DNA from: JBGSOV01 sp964558715
GTDB lineage: Bacteria; Patescibacteriota; Gracilibacteria; CAIRYL01; GCA-016699755
Assembly: GCA_964558715.1 (NCBI GenBank)
Contig: CAZLFD010000024.1
Coordinates: forward strand, 1 to 23,051
DNA length: 23,051 nt
Direction: 5' to 3'
Shown here: one piece after another, positions 9,701-15,476 of the stretch
Layout of the letters: each line of letters opens with the position of its first letter
How positions within the stretch are numbered: the first letter of the stretch is position 1
The notes under the pieces: generated by a model
Database searches by the model: none
What the model was told of the DNA's origin: nothing
What the model saw: the letters and a program-made list of their open reading frames with translations, nothing else
Translations under genes and position numbers: made by a program

Positions 9701-10630
9701 TTTATCAAGGCACTGGTACAAGAAGAAGAGGGCATACTGCAAGAAGATCCGTTTATTCCCAAAATGCTCGCCTGGCTGATCCGTTCAAGAAAAGACGGCA
9801 CCTGGGGCAGCAATTACACAACGGTCGCCGTGCTCGATGCTTTCGTCGACTTCCTCAAAAAGAGTAAGGAATACGATGCTGATTTCGTCGCCACTCTTTT
9901 CGCTGATGGGCGAGAGGTACAGAAATATCCGGTAAATGATAAAACGCTCTTTGACACACATCAAGTAAACATCAGCACGCAAGATGTGGTGGAACGCGGC
10001 GAAGAAGGCTTGGTCGTACAATTTCTTAAAGAAGGCAGTGAGGCCGGCGCGCTGTATTACGATATCGCCATGCGCTACTTCTTGCCGATTGCCGAGATCA
10101 CTGCGCGCGAAGAAGGCATAACCGTAAAGCGTAACTATTATGCTACAGAAGATTCTACTGAGGCCGTTCCGCTCGAAAATGCGGAAATCGGCGATGTGCT
10201 CAAGGGCAAGATCATGGTGACTGTGCCAGATGACCGCCGTTTTGTCGTGGTAGATAGCCCACTGCCCGCCGGCATGGAGCTGATCAACTTCCGCCTAAAA
10301 ACGAGTGACCAAACACTGCTGCATCCTAAAGAAAAGCCCGACTCAATGCCTGCGCTGATGATGGATAGATCTGGGTTCGATAGAAGCAGGCCACTGGCTT
10401 ATGATCCACCATATTGGCCAAGCTGGAATGCTTGGACGCACACCGAGATGCGTGATGACCGCCTGCTTCTATATGCCGACCGCTTGAACCCGGGTGTGTA
10501 CGAATACGAATTCTTTGTTCGTGTCACACATGCCGGCGAGTTCGCCCAGCCACCGGCGCATGCCGAAGAAATGGAAACTCCAGAAAACTTCGGGCGCACC
10601 GAAGGAAGCGTCTTTGTGAGTACGGATTAA
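3722..10630 (+). CDS. Giant alpha-2-macroglobulin-family lipoprotein, thioester-less
   Basis: The gene is one intact 2302-codon frame. A signal peptide ends in the lipobox L27-S28-G29-C30, so the mature protein should be lipid-anchored outside the membrane. Two or three Ig-like/SbsA-type beta domains follow (about 85-290 and 400-520). An MG2 domain begins near 910 (FTDRPIYRPGDTVNGKATF). Further MG domains run to about 1400, a variable bait-like stretch spans about 1500-1550, and the A2M core starts near 1555 (LPDNITTWEVLAIAHDDEF). The alpha-toroid (TED) spans about 1740-2050 with DGGWGYW and DGTWGSNYTT. A C-terminal receptor-type domain ends in the family pattern with AHAEEM and FGRTEGS. The thioester site, normally YPxGCxEQ, reads YPYGSNEV at 1763-1770, so both Cys and Gln are lost. 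Bacterial members are thought to trap proteases; this one could not crosslink covalently. Confidence 0.95.
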   Translation: MLVRQDFLATFFQKGFVVALFLCASLLSGCQQSDPEPSDSPLPTLSAENFAPIGGGEIEDLDALPQTHAVAELAGISMSTLPNKTNSIGSEAPIEITFDKPMDRKSVETALVIEPAVPGELIWQANTASFRPEQPYTAGQTYRVSLGSNALDAEGNNLPEQFERTFTVDDELQILAIVPRDQEVSTDTDISIIFNQPIAELSTIDELAEVDFGIEVSPQFPFRYRLAGTSTLQIQGQMPADGFNDGITLTEAEDVEHRLPRSSQLRFTIPADFTALNGSTLGEAISFTVNTPRIELHSTFLPNNISPFSFQTLSFSQPVRITDVVAATAITSASDTPVEVEFNYAVRQDGSEDRTRVTMMPLSGFWGYGEQYQVSVASDITGAEGNLSTETRMKHGFSTRPIALIASPQADEVGPNDDIIVKLDQPPVSLAGLRQALAISEIPSFEVAYVQICKDPLQRNPKYFDTCEKVDDRRRVRISFAEPLENEKTYAIEIAAGLPLVIEEYDSLYQDGVGRVRSNGETSGISSEWLGKRWQTPEAINLPFTVVPKPQVIGFEGKNSNYREFCFYTNVPFAAESVEEFFMTEPAIPNLDMLHVNIGKVPGQIVDHGDDVYYGCNIPGHEKQDYIHIQTGLDFEAEYALTIPAGTKDAYGQELSTDYVVEHVTGALNDEDIQVSNVSEYMAITPIKGMPKAVFRTMNLPGDLQIDICRLDIRDIIRRQNELYKNYNDAKWIPDANTCDDFRQISISTVDDPWQEQFLEVPLKEVYGDDFGFGTYIVAAHHPRVQDTVWNRSKEASVTRYTPSILQVTDIALITKTDSNQVTAWASRMSDGRSIGDVEIVAAGMEYAVFGKTVKLSDQSLGKTDAGGLLQAELQETTKPYSYLFAIAPDGDMVMLESYGNQRFSREESWLKAYIFTDRPIYRPGDTVNGKATFAYDEDAVFEPAAEREFVLSAYDRKQQMIVEDIAFRTNALGSTEFNFVLPADVSLGDVQLHFCVSAEAGPCFFESFTVEEYKKPEFETDVTAGQEDYFADDEAEITVTAEYFFGLPVADGAVRYSLKRDRYVYDRYTAESGYRFAEGEDFFPWTLYRRGGIWPPYRQTEYLKDESATLDAEGTANFTESIDLPSNAENKTDIEDPHAILIPFEPVRLSQKYTAEVTVADHNENPIFGSNSFIALATDRFVGIKTDAWSTKAGDTFTIQTVVADATGEAQSEETVSLSIIREEQVKDETEQTSSRYGYDTYHVEEEVLDTTKLTTNETGKASFEFTPTAEQTGRLKLVAEVTDSVGRLHRSSTTLFVYDSSPSNIDPQDAARIELIPDKTEYQVGDVASITVLSPLDNAKTNYFLSQERQTMHQVSLVQIPSIPVLDFPVTEEMIPNMHLSIIGQEFGDDPRMANGTIEIVVNTEPKDIGLTVATDAESYQPGATVTLEIEAANASSEAEVAIVVVDKANLVLLESKRQAIMDFFWSKRPNFVQSAMTLLKLASKITLEETVQQKARNMVGLGGGVQQEIVLESVQAPMMARDAGMADKAAFSGEATDDGAAVKTRTQFKDTAFFEAIVPLTNRQAEVAFTLPDNITTWEVLAIAHDDEFNVGEATQSIIAKRPLLLRPQVPRFVRFGDEVEIRADITNDTEADLEAMVALAGVNIAITDDMEFTLEIAAGETATAVWTVSTDESEIGTDATFTFTASSDSYADAIEQTIPVLSYATPETVATSGVTTGLSHYEKIRLPESVVPNLGGLTISTSATLANYLHSGLNSIVEYPYGSNEVSANKLLALTIYRRAMLIPNFDGHLPAPKLKDEYGNEILYDEAMRHLIDNIEKNQRADGGWGYWKQSREANFSLTAQILAALAELKQDGISFDPNTAERATEYLVDYMVQKRDLGEKGELDTTGEADQRTFVLWTLTRFGAARSEMSRFIDELTEKRDLLSTDGKINFVLLLQNTAQQSDVKDEVFAELTALLEVDPRGMFLSSGQSGYYWSYSRSTAEQRTARFIKALVQEEEGILQEDPFIPKMLAWLIRSRKDGTWGSNYTTVAVLDAFVDFLKKSKEYDADFVATLFADGREVQKYPVNDKTLFDTHQVNISTQDVVERGEEGLVVQFLKEGSEAGALYYDIAMRYFLPIAEITAREEGITVKRNYYATEDSTEAVPLENAEIGDVLKGKIMVTVPDDRRFVVVDSPLPAGMELINFRLKTSDQTLLHPKEKPDSMPALMMDRSGFDRSRPLAYDPPYWPSWNAWTHTEMRDDRLLLYADRLNPGVYEYEFFVRVTHAGEFAQPPAHAEEMETPENFGRTEGSVFVSTD

Positions 10631-10654
10631 CAGTAATACGAATGGCTTTTGCGA

Positions 10655-10720
10655 CTCCTCTCCCTTCTAAGATAAGCGGATCTCCCATCGGTGTCGAGGA
10701 CAGCGCTGGAAGGGGTTGAA
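10655..10720 (+). repeat. Interspersed intergenic repeat, family 1, copy A
   Basis: It begins CTCCTCTCCCTTCTAAGAT, contains GTGTCGAGGACAG and ends CTGGAAGGGGTTGAA. Copy B at 14423-14486 has the same blocks in the same order. The C/T-rich start and G-rich end are mutually complementary, giving a REP-like palindrome. The rest of the 246-bp gap between the convergent macroglobulin and ferritin genes holds a GGAGTC/GACTCC hairpin (10827-10848) without a T-run and no gene. Confidence 0.65.
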
Positions 10721-10876
10721 CGGCAGAACCTGAAGTCTCCTCCAATGTCTCAAGAGTCGGTGTCTGGCTTGGTTATGGGAATCGAATGACCGGTTAGGCA
10801 CCCTCCGAGAAGCCTGAACCTACGCCGGAGTCCTTTACGAGAGACTCCTGAGGTAAACTAACGTCTCACTTTCATC

Positions 10877-11371
10877 TTACTGCTGTCTTCCCATTAGATC
10901 TTTATCCAAAAACAATAAACCGCTTGCATCCTTCCCGACCAAGCGTAGCTTTTCGAGAATTTTGAGCGCCGTCGACTCTTCTTCGATCTGCTCTTCTAAA
11001 AACCAGTTCAAAATCGAGCGTGTGGTGTATTCGTTTTCTTTCGCTGCCAACTCGACCAGCTTGTGAATTGCAGCGCTTTGTTTTACCTCCATGGAATATA
11101 CATCTTCAAACGCATCGAGCGGCGATTTCCATTTTTGTTTCGGCTTATCGATTTGCAGTAAGTCGACATCGGTATCGCGATCGTGCAGATAATCAAAAAG
11201 CTTCAACCCGTGTTGAATCTCTTCATTCGCCTGCTGCTTCATCCAATCGGCAAAGCCGTCGAGATTGATGCTCGAGAAATAGGATGCCATTGCCAAATAG
11301 GCATATGACGCGGCAAATTCATTATTGATCTGCTTATTGATGGCAGCGACAACATTCTTTTTGATGACCAT
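10877..11371 (-). CDS. ftnA: Ferritin, FtnA-like non-heme ferritin
   Basis: The 164-residue protein is a four-helix-bundle ferritin. Ferroxidase-site residues of E. coli FtnA are all present with a one-residue shift: E18, E51, H54, E95, Q128 and E131; a Tyr sits at Y25. The N-terminus MVIKKNVVAAINKQINNEF and the block ASYAYLAMASYF are characteristic. It has no heme-binding Met typical of bacterioferritin that I can identify. Twenty-four subunits normally form a cytosolic shell that oxidises Fe(II) and stores ferric mineral. The gene stands alone, converging on the macroglobulin gene, with its own promoter and no Shine-Dalgarno before the ATG. Confidence 0.95.
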   Translation of the reverse strand: MVIKKNVVAAINKQINNEFAASYAYLAMASYFSSINLDGFADWMKQQANEEIQHGLKLFDYLHDRDTDVDLLQIDKPKQKWKSPLDAFEDVYSMEVKQSAAIHKLVELAAKENEYTTRSILNWFLEEQIEEESTALKILEKLRLVGKDASGLLFLDKDLMGRQQ

Positions 11372-11398
11372 TTGGGTATGACAAAGAAAAGCAAAAGG

Positions 11399-11426
11399 AT
11401 TGTACTCCTTTCATTAACTTCTTCAA
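11399..11426 (-). promoter_or_regulatory. Predicted sigma70-type promoter for ferritin
   Basis: On the minus strand, TTGAAG (11426-11421) and TACAAT (11404-11399) have a 16-bp spacer. The start point would be near 11392, about 20 nt before the ATG. The AAAGGAG inside the spacer is too far from the start codon to serve as a ribosome-binding site. I see no obvious Fur box. Confidence 0.55.
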
Positions 11427-11445
11427 ATCAGTTTCAAAATGGTCG

Positions 11446-11503
11446 GTCATTCCAGCTTGCTTGCCCGACAAAGTAAAATGTACGCGAGACCAGAATCGGG
11501 AGG
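11446..11503 (+). repeat. Interspersed intergenic repeat, family 2, copy 1
   Basis: It starts GTCATTCCAGCTT and ends CAGAATCGGGAGGCT, running up to the stop codon of the 727-residue gene. An inverted copy lies at 14596-14655; read in the same direction it starts GTCATTCCGGCTT and ends GGAATCGGGAGGAT. The ends GTCATTCC and GGAATC are near-complementary, as in REP-like palindromes. The interior is divergent in sequence and length. Confidence 0.5.
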
Positions 11504-13687
11504 CTAGAGAAGTCCTTCAAAATGTTCGCTTTTTTGAATAAACCACTCTTTACTGAGTACCCCACGAGCAATCAGGTCTTTCGCCATTACGACTAAGCGG
11601 GTCTGACCTTCCATATCGAGTTCACCGAATTCAGTAGGATTACTGGTAAACATCATCCAGATTTCGGCACGCTCTTCGGCGCCACTCGTCAAACTAAACT
11701 GAGTAGGAGAACCACGATACACGCCATTTCGATTCATAAACTCGGCAATGCGAATCGATTGCTCATTCCCCTGAAAGCGATAATTGATTTGCCTATCAAA
11801 CCAACTGCTACGCATATCTTGAATGATAGTCTCGTCTTTGTGTTGAAAATCGAGCGATGAAAGTTCGTGGCTAATAGCGACACGTGCATCGATAGCGCGT
11901 TTGGTGCAGAGGCTGTGATCGAAGTCACGCTCATACCAATCGGTTTCCCAGGTATTTCCTTCGAGCATATCGAGAATATGCCCACATTGATGATGGATGA
12001 GCGGTTTATCAGTTCCAGAAGTAGTTCTTTTGCGTCGGGTATCGTACTTAAGTTCATCGGGGTCGTGTTGATCGAACCACTGCATTTCGATGCGCTGACC
12101 GGCAAGCGGGTTTCCGCTTTCCTGATTGTAGAACGTAAGTACATCGCGCAGATTTTCAAGCGTCTCGATAGCCTCGGCAATCGTGCCAAACACACGCAAG
12201 AGAATGTGTTCTCGCGGGAGAATACGCTTCTCGGCAATCCGCTCAGTGGCTTCGGCTTCACCCAAATACTTGATCGTAAGCTCGACGTGAAATTGTTGAT
12301 TCAAACGCTCGATCATGGCTGCCAATTCATCGATACGGTCTGAATTACCTTGTGCTTGCTCTTCGATAGCACGCCAATATACCGGGGGCATGATCTCTTC
12401 CAGTTTTTGCACGTTGCCAAAAGCAAAATGGCTCTTGCGCTCCTCGATCTCGATCGCTTCTTCAGGACTGAAGATAAGAGCAGATCCGCCCATATTGATG
12501 CTGATATCAACAGCTTCGTGGCGCAGCTTTGCTTCTCGCTCGGCAGTGTCAGCCGTTCCATCTGACTCGGCCAGCAATTGCAAGAAGTATTGAGATTCGC
12601 TACGTGAAGCGCGCTCTTTTTGCTCGGAGGCAAAAAGTAATTCTTGGCATTTCTCAGCAAAAGCCCTGGCGCTGTGGCGCTCGGTGTGTGGAACTTGCAA
12701 CATCGCATCGAGTAAATCGTTCGCCATGACTTCTTGCCCGGCAAAGAGAAAATGGATGCTCACATGCCCCAGTGCCGCGCGAATACGTTTGAGGTTAAGC
12801 ATAAACTGGTACAGCAGCGTTTGCTCTGCGGTAATAGACGCATCGAGTACGTGTATCTCTGCCAGGCAGCGACGAAGGAAGAGTTCGGGCTGGCTAATAA
12901 ATTCGCCCCACACCACCATACTATAGAGAGTGGTGTCGGCGAGCGTTGCGTGATAGCAATTGACGATACTCGGCACACCGGCGATCGCCACTTTGTTTCC
13001 TTCGTCGATCTCAATGCGGATGATAGATTTTTGCCCATCAAATTCTGCTGTCTGCAACTCAGCCATTGCTGCCATCACTTCAGGAACAACCTTTACTTCA
13101 TGGGCTAAGCCAAGCTCGGCTTGCGCTAATTGTGCCGCCTCGACGATGGTGTTGAGATGAGTACCCAACTCGATCGTTGCGTCGCGAAAACCATTCGCCG
13201 TGCGCTTGATAATCACACGCATCAGTCGTTCGTGTACGCCGGTTTCGGTCATCCCGCCGTGCAGACTGAGGCGATCCTTTTTTTGGAAGTAATCCCGTTC
13301 GTACTGGCTTTCACCCCAAAACAGTGCGGTTTCGACCGTTGGGTGAATCGCTTCGTTCTCGTGCAAATATTGCCCAAGTGCGGTTTCGAGATGCTCAAGG
13401 GTTTGGAGAAGATTCGCGGTCGTGTACGAGAATTTTCCGTTCAAAAAATCTTGCAAGTCATCACCGCTAAAATAGACCTTGTGGGCAATGCGGATCCCCC
13501 TGTGCCGCAAATCACGCCCTTTTTCGATAACCTGGTTCAGCATGTTGGCGGCATCGGTATGACCGATACGCGCAAAGTAATCGGGAATCTCTTCCACGAT
13601 AGGAATCTTGGTGTAGCTCTCGGCGTGCGCCTCGCGGTCATCGACCGTTTCGAGCGGCAATCCGGCGGCATTTGGTGTAAACGGCAT
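11504..13687 (-). CDS. Large protein of unknown function
   Basis: I do not recognise this 727-residue protein. It has no signal peptide, no membrane segment and a strongly charged, mixed alpha/beta composition, so it is probably cytosolic. Residues about 30-200 are helix-rich (DFARIGHTD, LLQTLEHLETALGQYL). Residues 230-330 look like an alternating alpha/beta domain. A long acidic helical middle follows. A His-rich C-terminal part has HHQCGH at 565-570, then GAEERAEIWMMF at about 669-680 and a helical tail. HQCGH resembles a zincin HExxH with Glu replaced by Gln, and E671/E672/E675 could be a distant third ligand, but this is speculation. The gene is monocistronic with its own extended -10 promoter. 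Its family seems restricted; codon use looks native. Confidence 0.75.
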   Translation of the reverse strand: MPFTPNAAGLPLETVDDREAHAESYTKIPIVEEIPDYFARIGHTDAANMLNQVIEKGRDLRHRGIRIAHKVYFSGDDLQDFLNGKFSYTTANLLQTLEHLETALGQYLHENEAIHPTVETALFWGESQYERDYFQKKDRLSLHGGMTETGVHERLMRVIIKRTANGFRDATIELGTHLNTIVEAAQLAQAELGLAHEVKVVPEVMAAMAELQTAEFDGQKSIIRIEIDEGNKVAIAGVPSIVNCYHATLADTTLYSMVVWGEFISQPELFLRRCLAEIHVLDASITAEQTLLYQFMLNLKRIRAALGHVSIHFLFAGQEVMANDLLDAMLQVPHTERHSARAFAEKCQELLFASEQKERASRSESQYFLQLLAESDGTADTAEREAKLRHEAVDISINMGGSALIFSPEEAIEIEERKSHFAFGNVQKLEEIMPPVYWRAIEEQAQGNSDRIDELAAMIERLNQQFHVELTIKYLGEAEATERIAEKRILPREHILLRVFGTIAEAIETLENLRDVLTFYNQESGNPLAGQRIEMQWFDQHDPDELKYDTRRKRTTSGTDKPLIHHQCGHILDMLEGNTWETDWYERDFDHSLCTKRAIDARVAISHELSSLDFQHKDETIIQDMRSSWFDRQINYRFQGNEQSIRIAEFMNRNGVYRGSPTQFSLTSGAEERAEIWMMFTSNPTEFGELDMEGQTRLVVMAKDLIARGVLSKEWFIQKSEHFEGLL

Positions 13688-13713
13688 TTTCGCCCAAAAA
13701 TATATATCTCATG

Positions 13714-13722
13714 ATTATAGCA
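13714..13722 (-). promoter_or_regulatory. Extended -10 promoter of the 727-residue gene
   Basis: The minus strand reads TGCTATAAT, a perfect TATAAT with the TGn extension. No convincing -35 hexamer is found in the T-rich DNA upstream, which fits an extended -10 promoter. The start point would be near 13707, about 20 nt from the ATG. Confidence 0.55.
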
Positions 13723-13758
13723 CAAAAAATTAAAAAAGTCTTGGAGAATTTTGTGTCT

Positions 13759-13795
13759 TCTCTCCTCCGAGACATTGGGGGTTGGAGGGGGTAGA
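13759..13795 (+). repeat. Interspersed repeat family 1, copy C, internally deleted
   Basis: CTCTCCTCCGAGACATTGGGG joins directly to GTTGGAGGGGGTAGA. These match the two ends of copy B, while the middle (TGATCCCC to GACAGG) is absent. The arms CTCTCCTCC and GGAGGGGG can pair. The remainder of the 260-bp gap (to 13947) shows no gene. Confidence 0.5.
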
Positions 13796-13947
13796 TATTT
13801 TACATAAATCAGTTACAGAATCATGCGACAAATTTAGCAATAACGGTCACGTCTCCTCAGTCGAGTCGATGAACATCTTTGTGTATTACTGCTTGCAAAC
13901 CCTGTTTCGACAGAACGAAACCGAACAACCGAGCCTTCACTTATGGC

Positions 13948-14358
13948 TTACTCCTTGCTGCTTACAACTTGATTCCGGTATTTGCTTGATTTCCACTCTT
14001 CCGGATTCTTCGAATCAATCTGCACGATTTCAATATTCGGAAACTTCTCGGTAAATCTTTCTGGCATTTTCTGGTCATAACCCACGGCAACAATATCGGG
14101 CTGTAATTCTGCAACAATCGCTAAAAAATCTCCGCCGGGTTTGCCCAGCACCACTTGCTCGGCAATGCCCATGCTCTCGACCATGTGCACGCGCTCATTT
14201 TCATTGTGTACAGGCAGTAAACCTTTTATGCGCTGCACATTTGCGTCGCGCGCGACAACAACGACAAGCCGATCGGCCAACTTGTGTGCAGACTGCAAAT
14301 AAAAGCGATGCCCCGGGTGAAGGAAGTCGAAAACACCAGCGGCAAGTACGGTTTTCAT
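13948..14358 (-). CDS. Cytidylyltransferase-like nucleotidyltransferase, HxGH family
   Basis: The 136-residue protein begins MKTVLAAGVFDFLHPGHRFYL. The GVFDFLHPGH block (residues 8-17; H14 and H17) is the nucleotide-binding HxGH motif of cytidylyltransferases. VGYDQK at about 93-98 and the C-terminal SSKYR (compare the ISSTxI signature) complete the family pattern. Members attach CMP or AMP to phospho-alcohols, for example glycerol-3-phosphate (TagD), phosphoethanolamine, or FMN in archaeal-type FAD synthase. The small size and FDxxHxGH form fit the TagD/RibL group, but the substrate is not determinable here. It sits alone between repeat clusters. There is no Shine-Dalgarno before the ATG. 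Confidence 0.85.
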   Translation of the reverse strand: MKTVLAAGVFDFLHPGHRFYLQSAHKLADRLVVVVARDANVQRIKGLLPVHNENERVHMVESMGIAEQVVLGKPGGDFLAIVAELQPDIVAVGYDQKMPERFTEKFPNIEIVQIDSKNPEEWKSSKYRNQVVSSKE

Positions 14359-14422
14359 GCTCGCAGCTTAGCGAAAAGAAAACGCAGAAAACAAGCATAA
14401 CCATCAGGAATCTATTGCGATT

Positions 14423-14486
14423 TCTCTCCTCCTAAGATTGGGGTGATCCCCGATCTGTGTCGAGGACAGGACTGGAGGGGGTTGAA
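14423..14486 (+). repeat. Interspersed repeat family 1, copy B
   Basis: It begins TCTCTCCTCCTAAGATTGGGG, contains GATCCCCGATC and GTGTCGAGGACAGG, and ends ACTGGAGGGGGTTGAA. It is the best-preserved copy and aligns with copy A across its length. It lies in the 389-bp gene-free stretch 14359-14747, which holds copies B and D, a family 2 repeat, a CCCCCTTGAGTCCCCCTTG tract at about 14709-14728, and nothing that looks coding. Confidence 0.65.
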
Positions 14487-14494
14487 ATCAAAAG

Positions 14495-14536
14495 CTAACC
14501 CCTCCCAACCAGCCCCTAACTCAGGGGAGGAGCCCC
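14495..14536 (-). repeat. Interspersed repeat family 1, copy D, inverted
   Basis: Read on the minus strand it is GGGGCTCCTCCCCTGAGTTA, then GGGGCTGGTTGGGAGGGG and TTAG, a short family 1 version in opposite orientation to copy B. Only 8 bp separate it from copy B, so the pair can form a long composite hairpin. Confidence 0.5.
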
Positions 14537-14595
14537 ACCTAAATCACAATCCCTTCTAACGACGTCACGAGTGCTCGGGGCGATTCAACGAAAAA

Positions 14596-14655
14596 TCCTC
14601 CCGATTCCGATTACTTGTCCGCTGAAGGCTCAGTGTAGACGGAAGCCGGAATGAC
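14596..14655 (-). repeat. Interspersed repeat family 2, copy 2, inverted
   Basis: On the plus strand it runs from TCCTCCCGATTCCGATTACT to GGAAGCCGGAATGAC. Its minus strand matches the ends of the copy at 11446-11503 (GTCATTCC-GCTT and GAATCGGGAGG) and shares GACAA-GTAA in the middle. Confidence 0.5.
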
Positions 14656-14747
14656 AGCCATCCCGTTTTCTGTTCACGGTTTGCCGTTTGCATAATCACA
14701 GAATCACAAACCCCCTTGAGTCCCCCTTGTCAGTGGGAAGAAATGCA

Positions 14748-15380
14748 TCAGGTAATATCCTCCGAAAAGGCGATTTGCAGGCGATTAGCAACATCGTAGA
14801 GCTCTTGCACGCGCAGCTCATCTGGGTCGAGTGTAAGGGCTTTTTTAATCAGGGCGATCGATTCGGTAAACTCGTTTTGTTGCATCAAGCAAGCGGCGAG
14901 GTCGCAGAGGATACTGGAATCGTTTTCGCGCAGAAAAAGGGCACGGCGCAGTGTGGCAACGCCTTCGGTTTCTTGGTCATTGTGAAAAAGTGACCAGCCC
15001 AAACAACGGAGAATCTCGGGATTATTCGGTTGTTTAGAATTACTTAGACGAAAGAACTTGATCGCCTTGTCCCAGTTTTCGTCGTTTGAAGCAGCAAAGC
15101 CGATGACAAAATTACCGATATAGCTATCTGGGTCGAGCGAGAGCACATATTTTGCCGCCTTTTTCGCATCGATCAAACGGTCGAGCGAGAGCAGGTTATC
15201 GGCGATCTCTTCGCCCGCCTCAATACATTCTGGGTCTTCGACCAAAATTTTTTCGGCAATCTCAAGTGCCTGGTCGTGCCTCCCCTCTAGCTTCAGCTCC
15301 TCTGAACGAGCTAATGCTTCTATAATATTTTGAGTAAGCACGCCAGCTTGTTTTCCGCGTGCTGATCTTTGTTTTTCCAT
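14748..15380 (-). CDS. TPR-repeat protein
   Basis: The 210-residue soluble protein has no signal peptide. After a basic N-terminus (MEKQRSARGKQAG), helical 34-residue repeats cover nearly all of it: about 25-55 (EELKLEGRHDQALEIAEKIL), 59-88, 93-120 (NWDKAIKFFRLSN), 127-156 and 161-190 (QQNEFTESIALIKKALTLDP). The recurrent DP and NP at repeat ends are typical of TPRs. It is presumably a cytosolic interaction scaffold; no partner is indicated. Its own promoter lies 20-50 bp upstream, so it is probably a separate unit from galU. Not obviously related to the membrane-anchored TPR protein at 2854. Confidence 0.8.
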   Translation of the reverse strand: MEKQRSARGKQAGVLTQNIIEALARSEELKLEGRHDQALEIAEKILVEDPECIEAGEEIADNLLSLDRLIDAKKAAKYVLSLDPDSYIGNFVIGFAASNDENWDKAIKFFRLSNSKQPNNPEILRCLGWSLFHNDQETEGVATLRRALFLRENDSSILCDLAACLMQQNEFTESIALIKKALTLDPDELRVQELYDVANRLQIAFSEDIT

Positions 15381-15402
15381 GTCTTGACAGATACATCATA
15401 TT

Positions 15403-15431
15403 ATTTTATCACAAAACATTAAATTTTTCAA
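15403..15431 (-). promoter_or_regulatory. Predicted promoter of the TPR gene
   Basis: On the minus strand, TTGAAA (15431-15426) and TAAAAT (15408-15403) are separated by 17 bp, one of the best matches to consensus in the window. The start point would be near 15396, 16 nt before the ATG. The leader lacks a Shine-Dalgarno. Confidence 0.65.
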
Positions 15432-15476
15432 ACAAATCAGAAAGACAGGGTCAGATTTTCATGGTGAAAGAAAAAC

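Noticed and set aside
12315..13714. Several plus-strand frames opposite the 727-residue gene
   Set aside because: None has family features; the minus-strand frame is longer and has its own -10 promoter.
13741..14740. CRISPR array in the repeat-rich gaps
   Set aside because: The repeats are divergent, inverted and irregularly spaced, with no uniform spacers and no cas genes.
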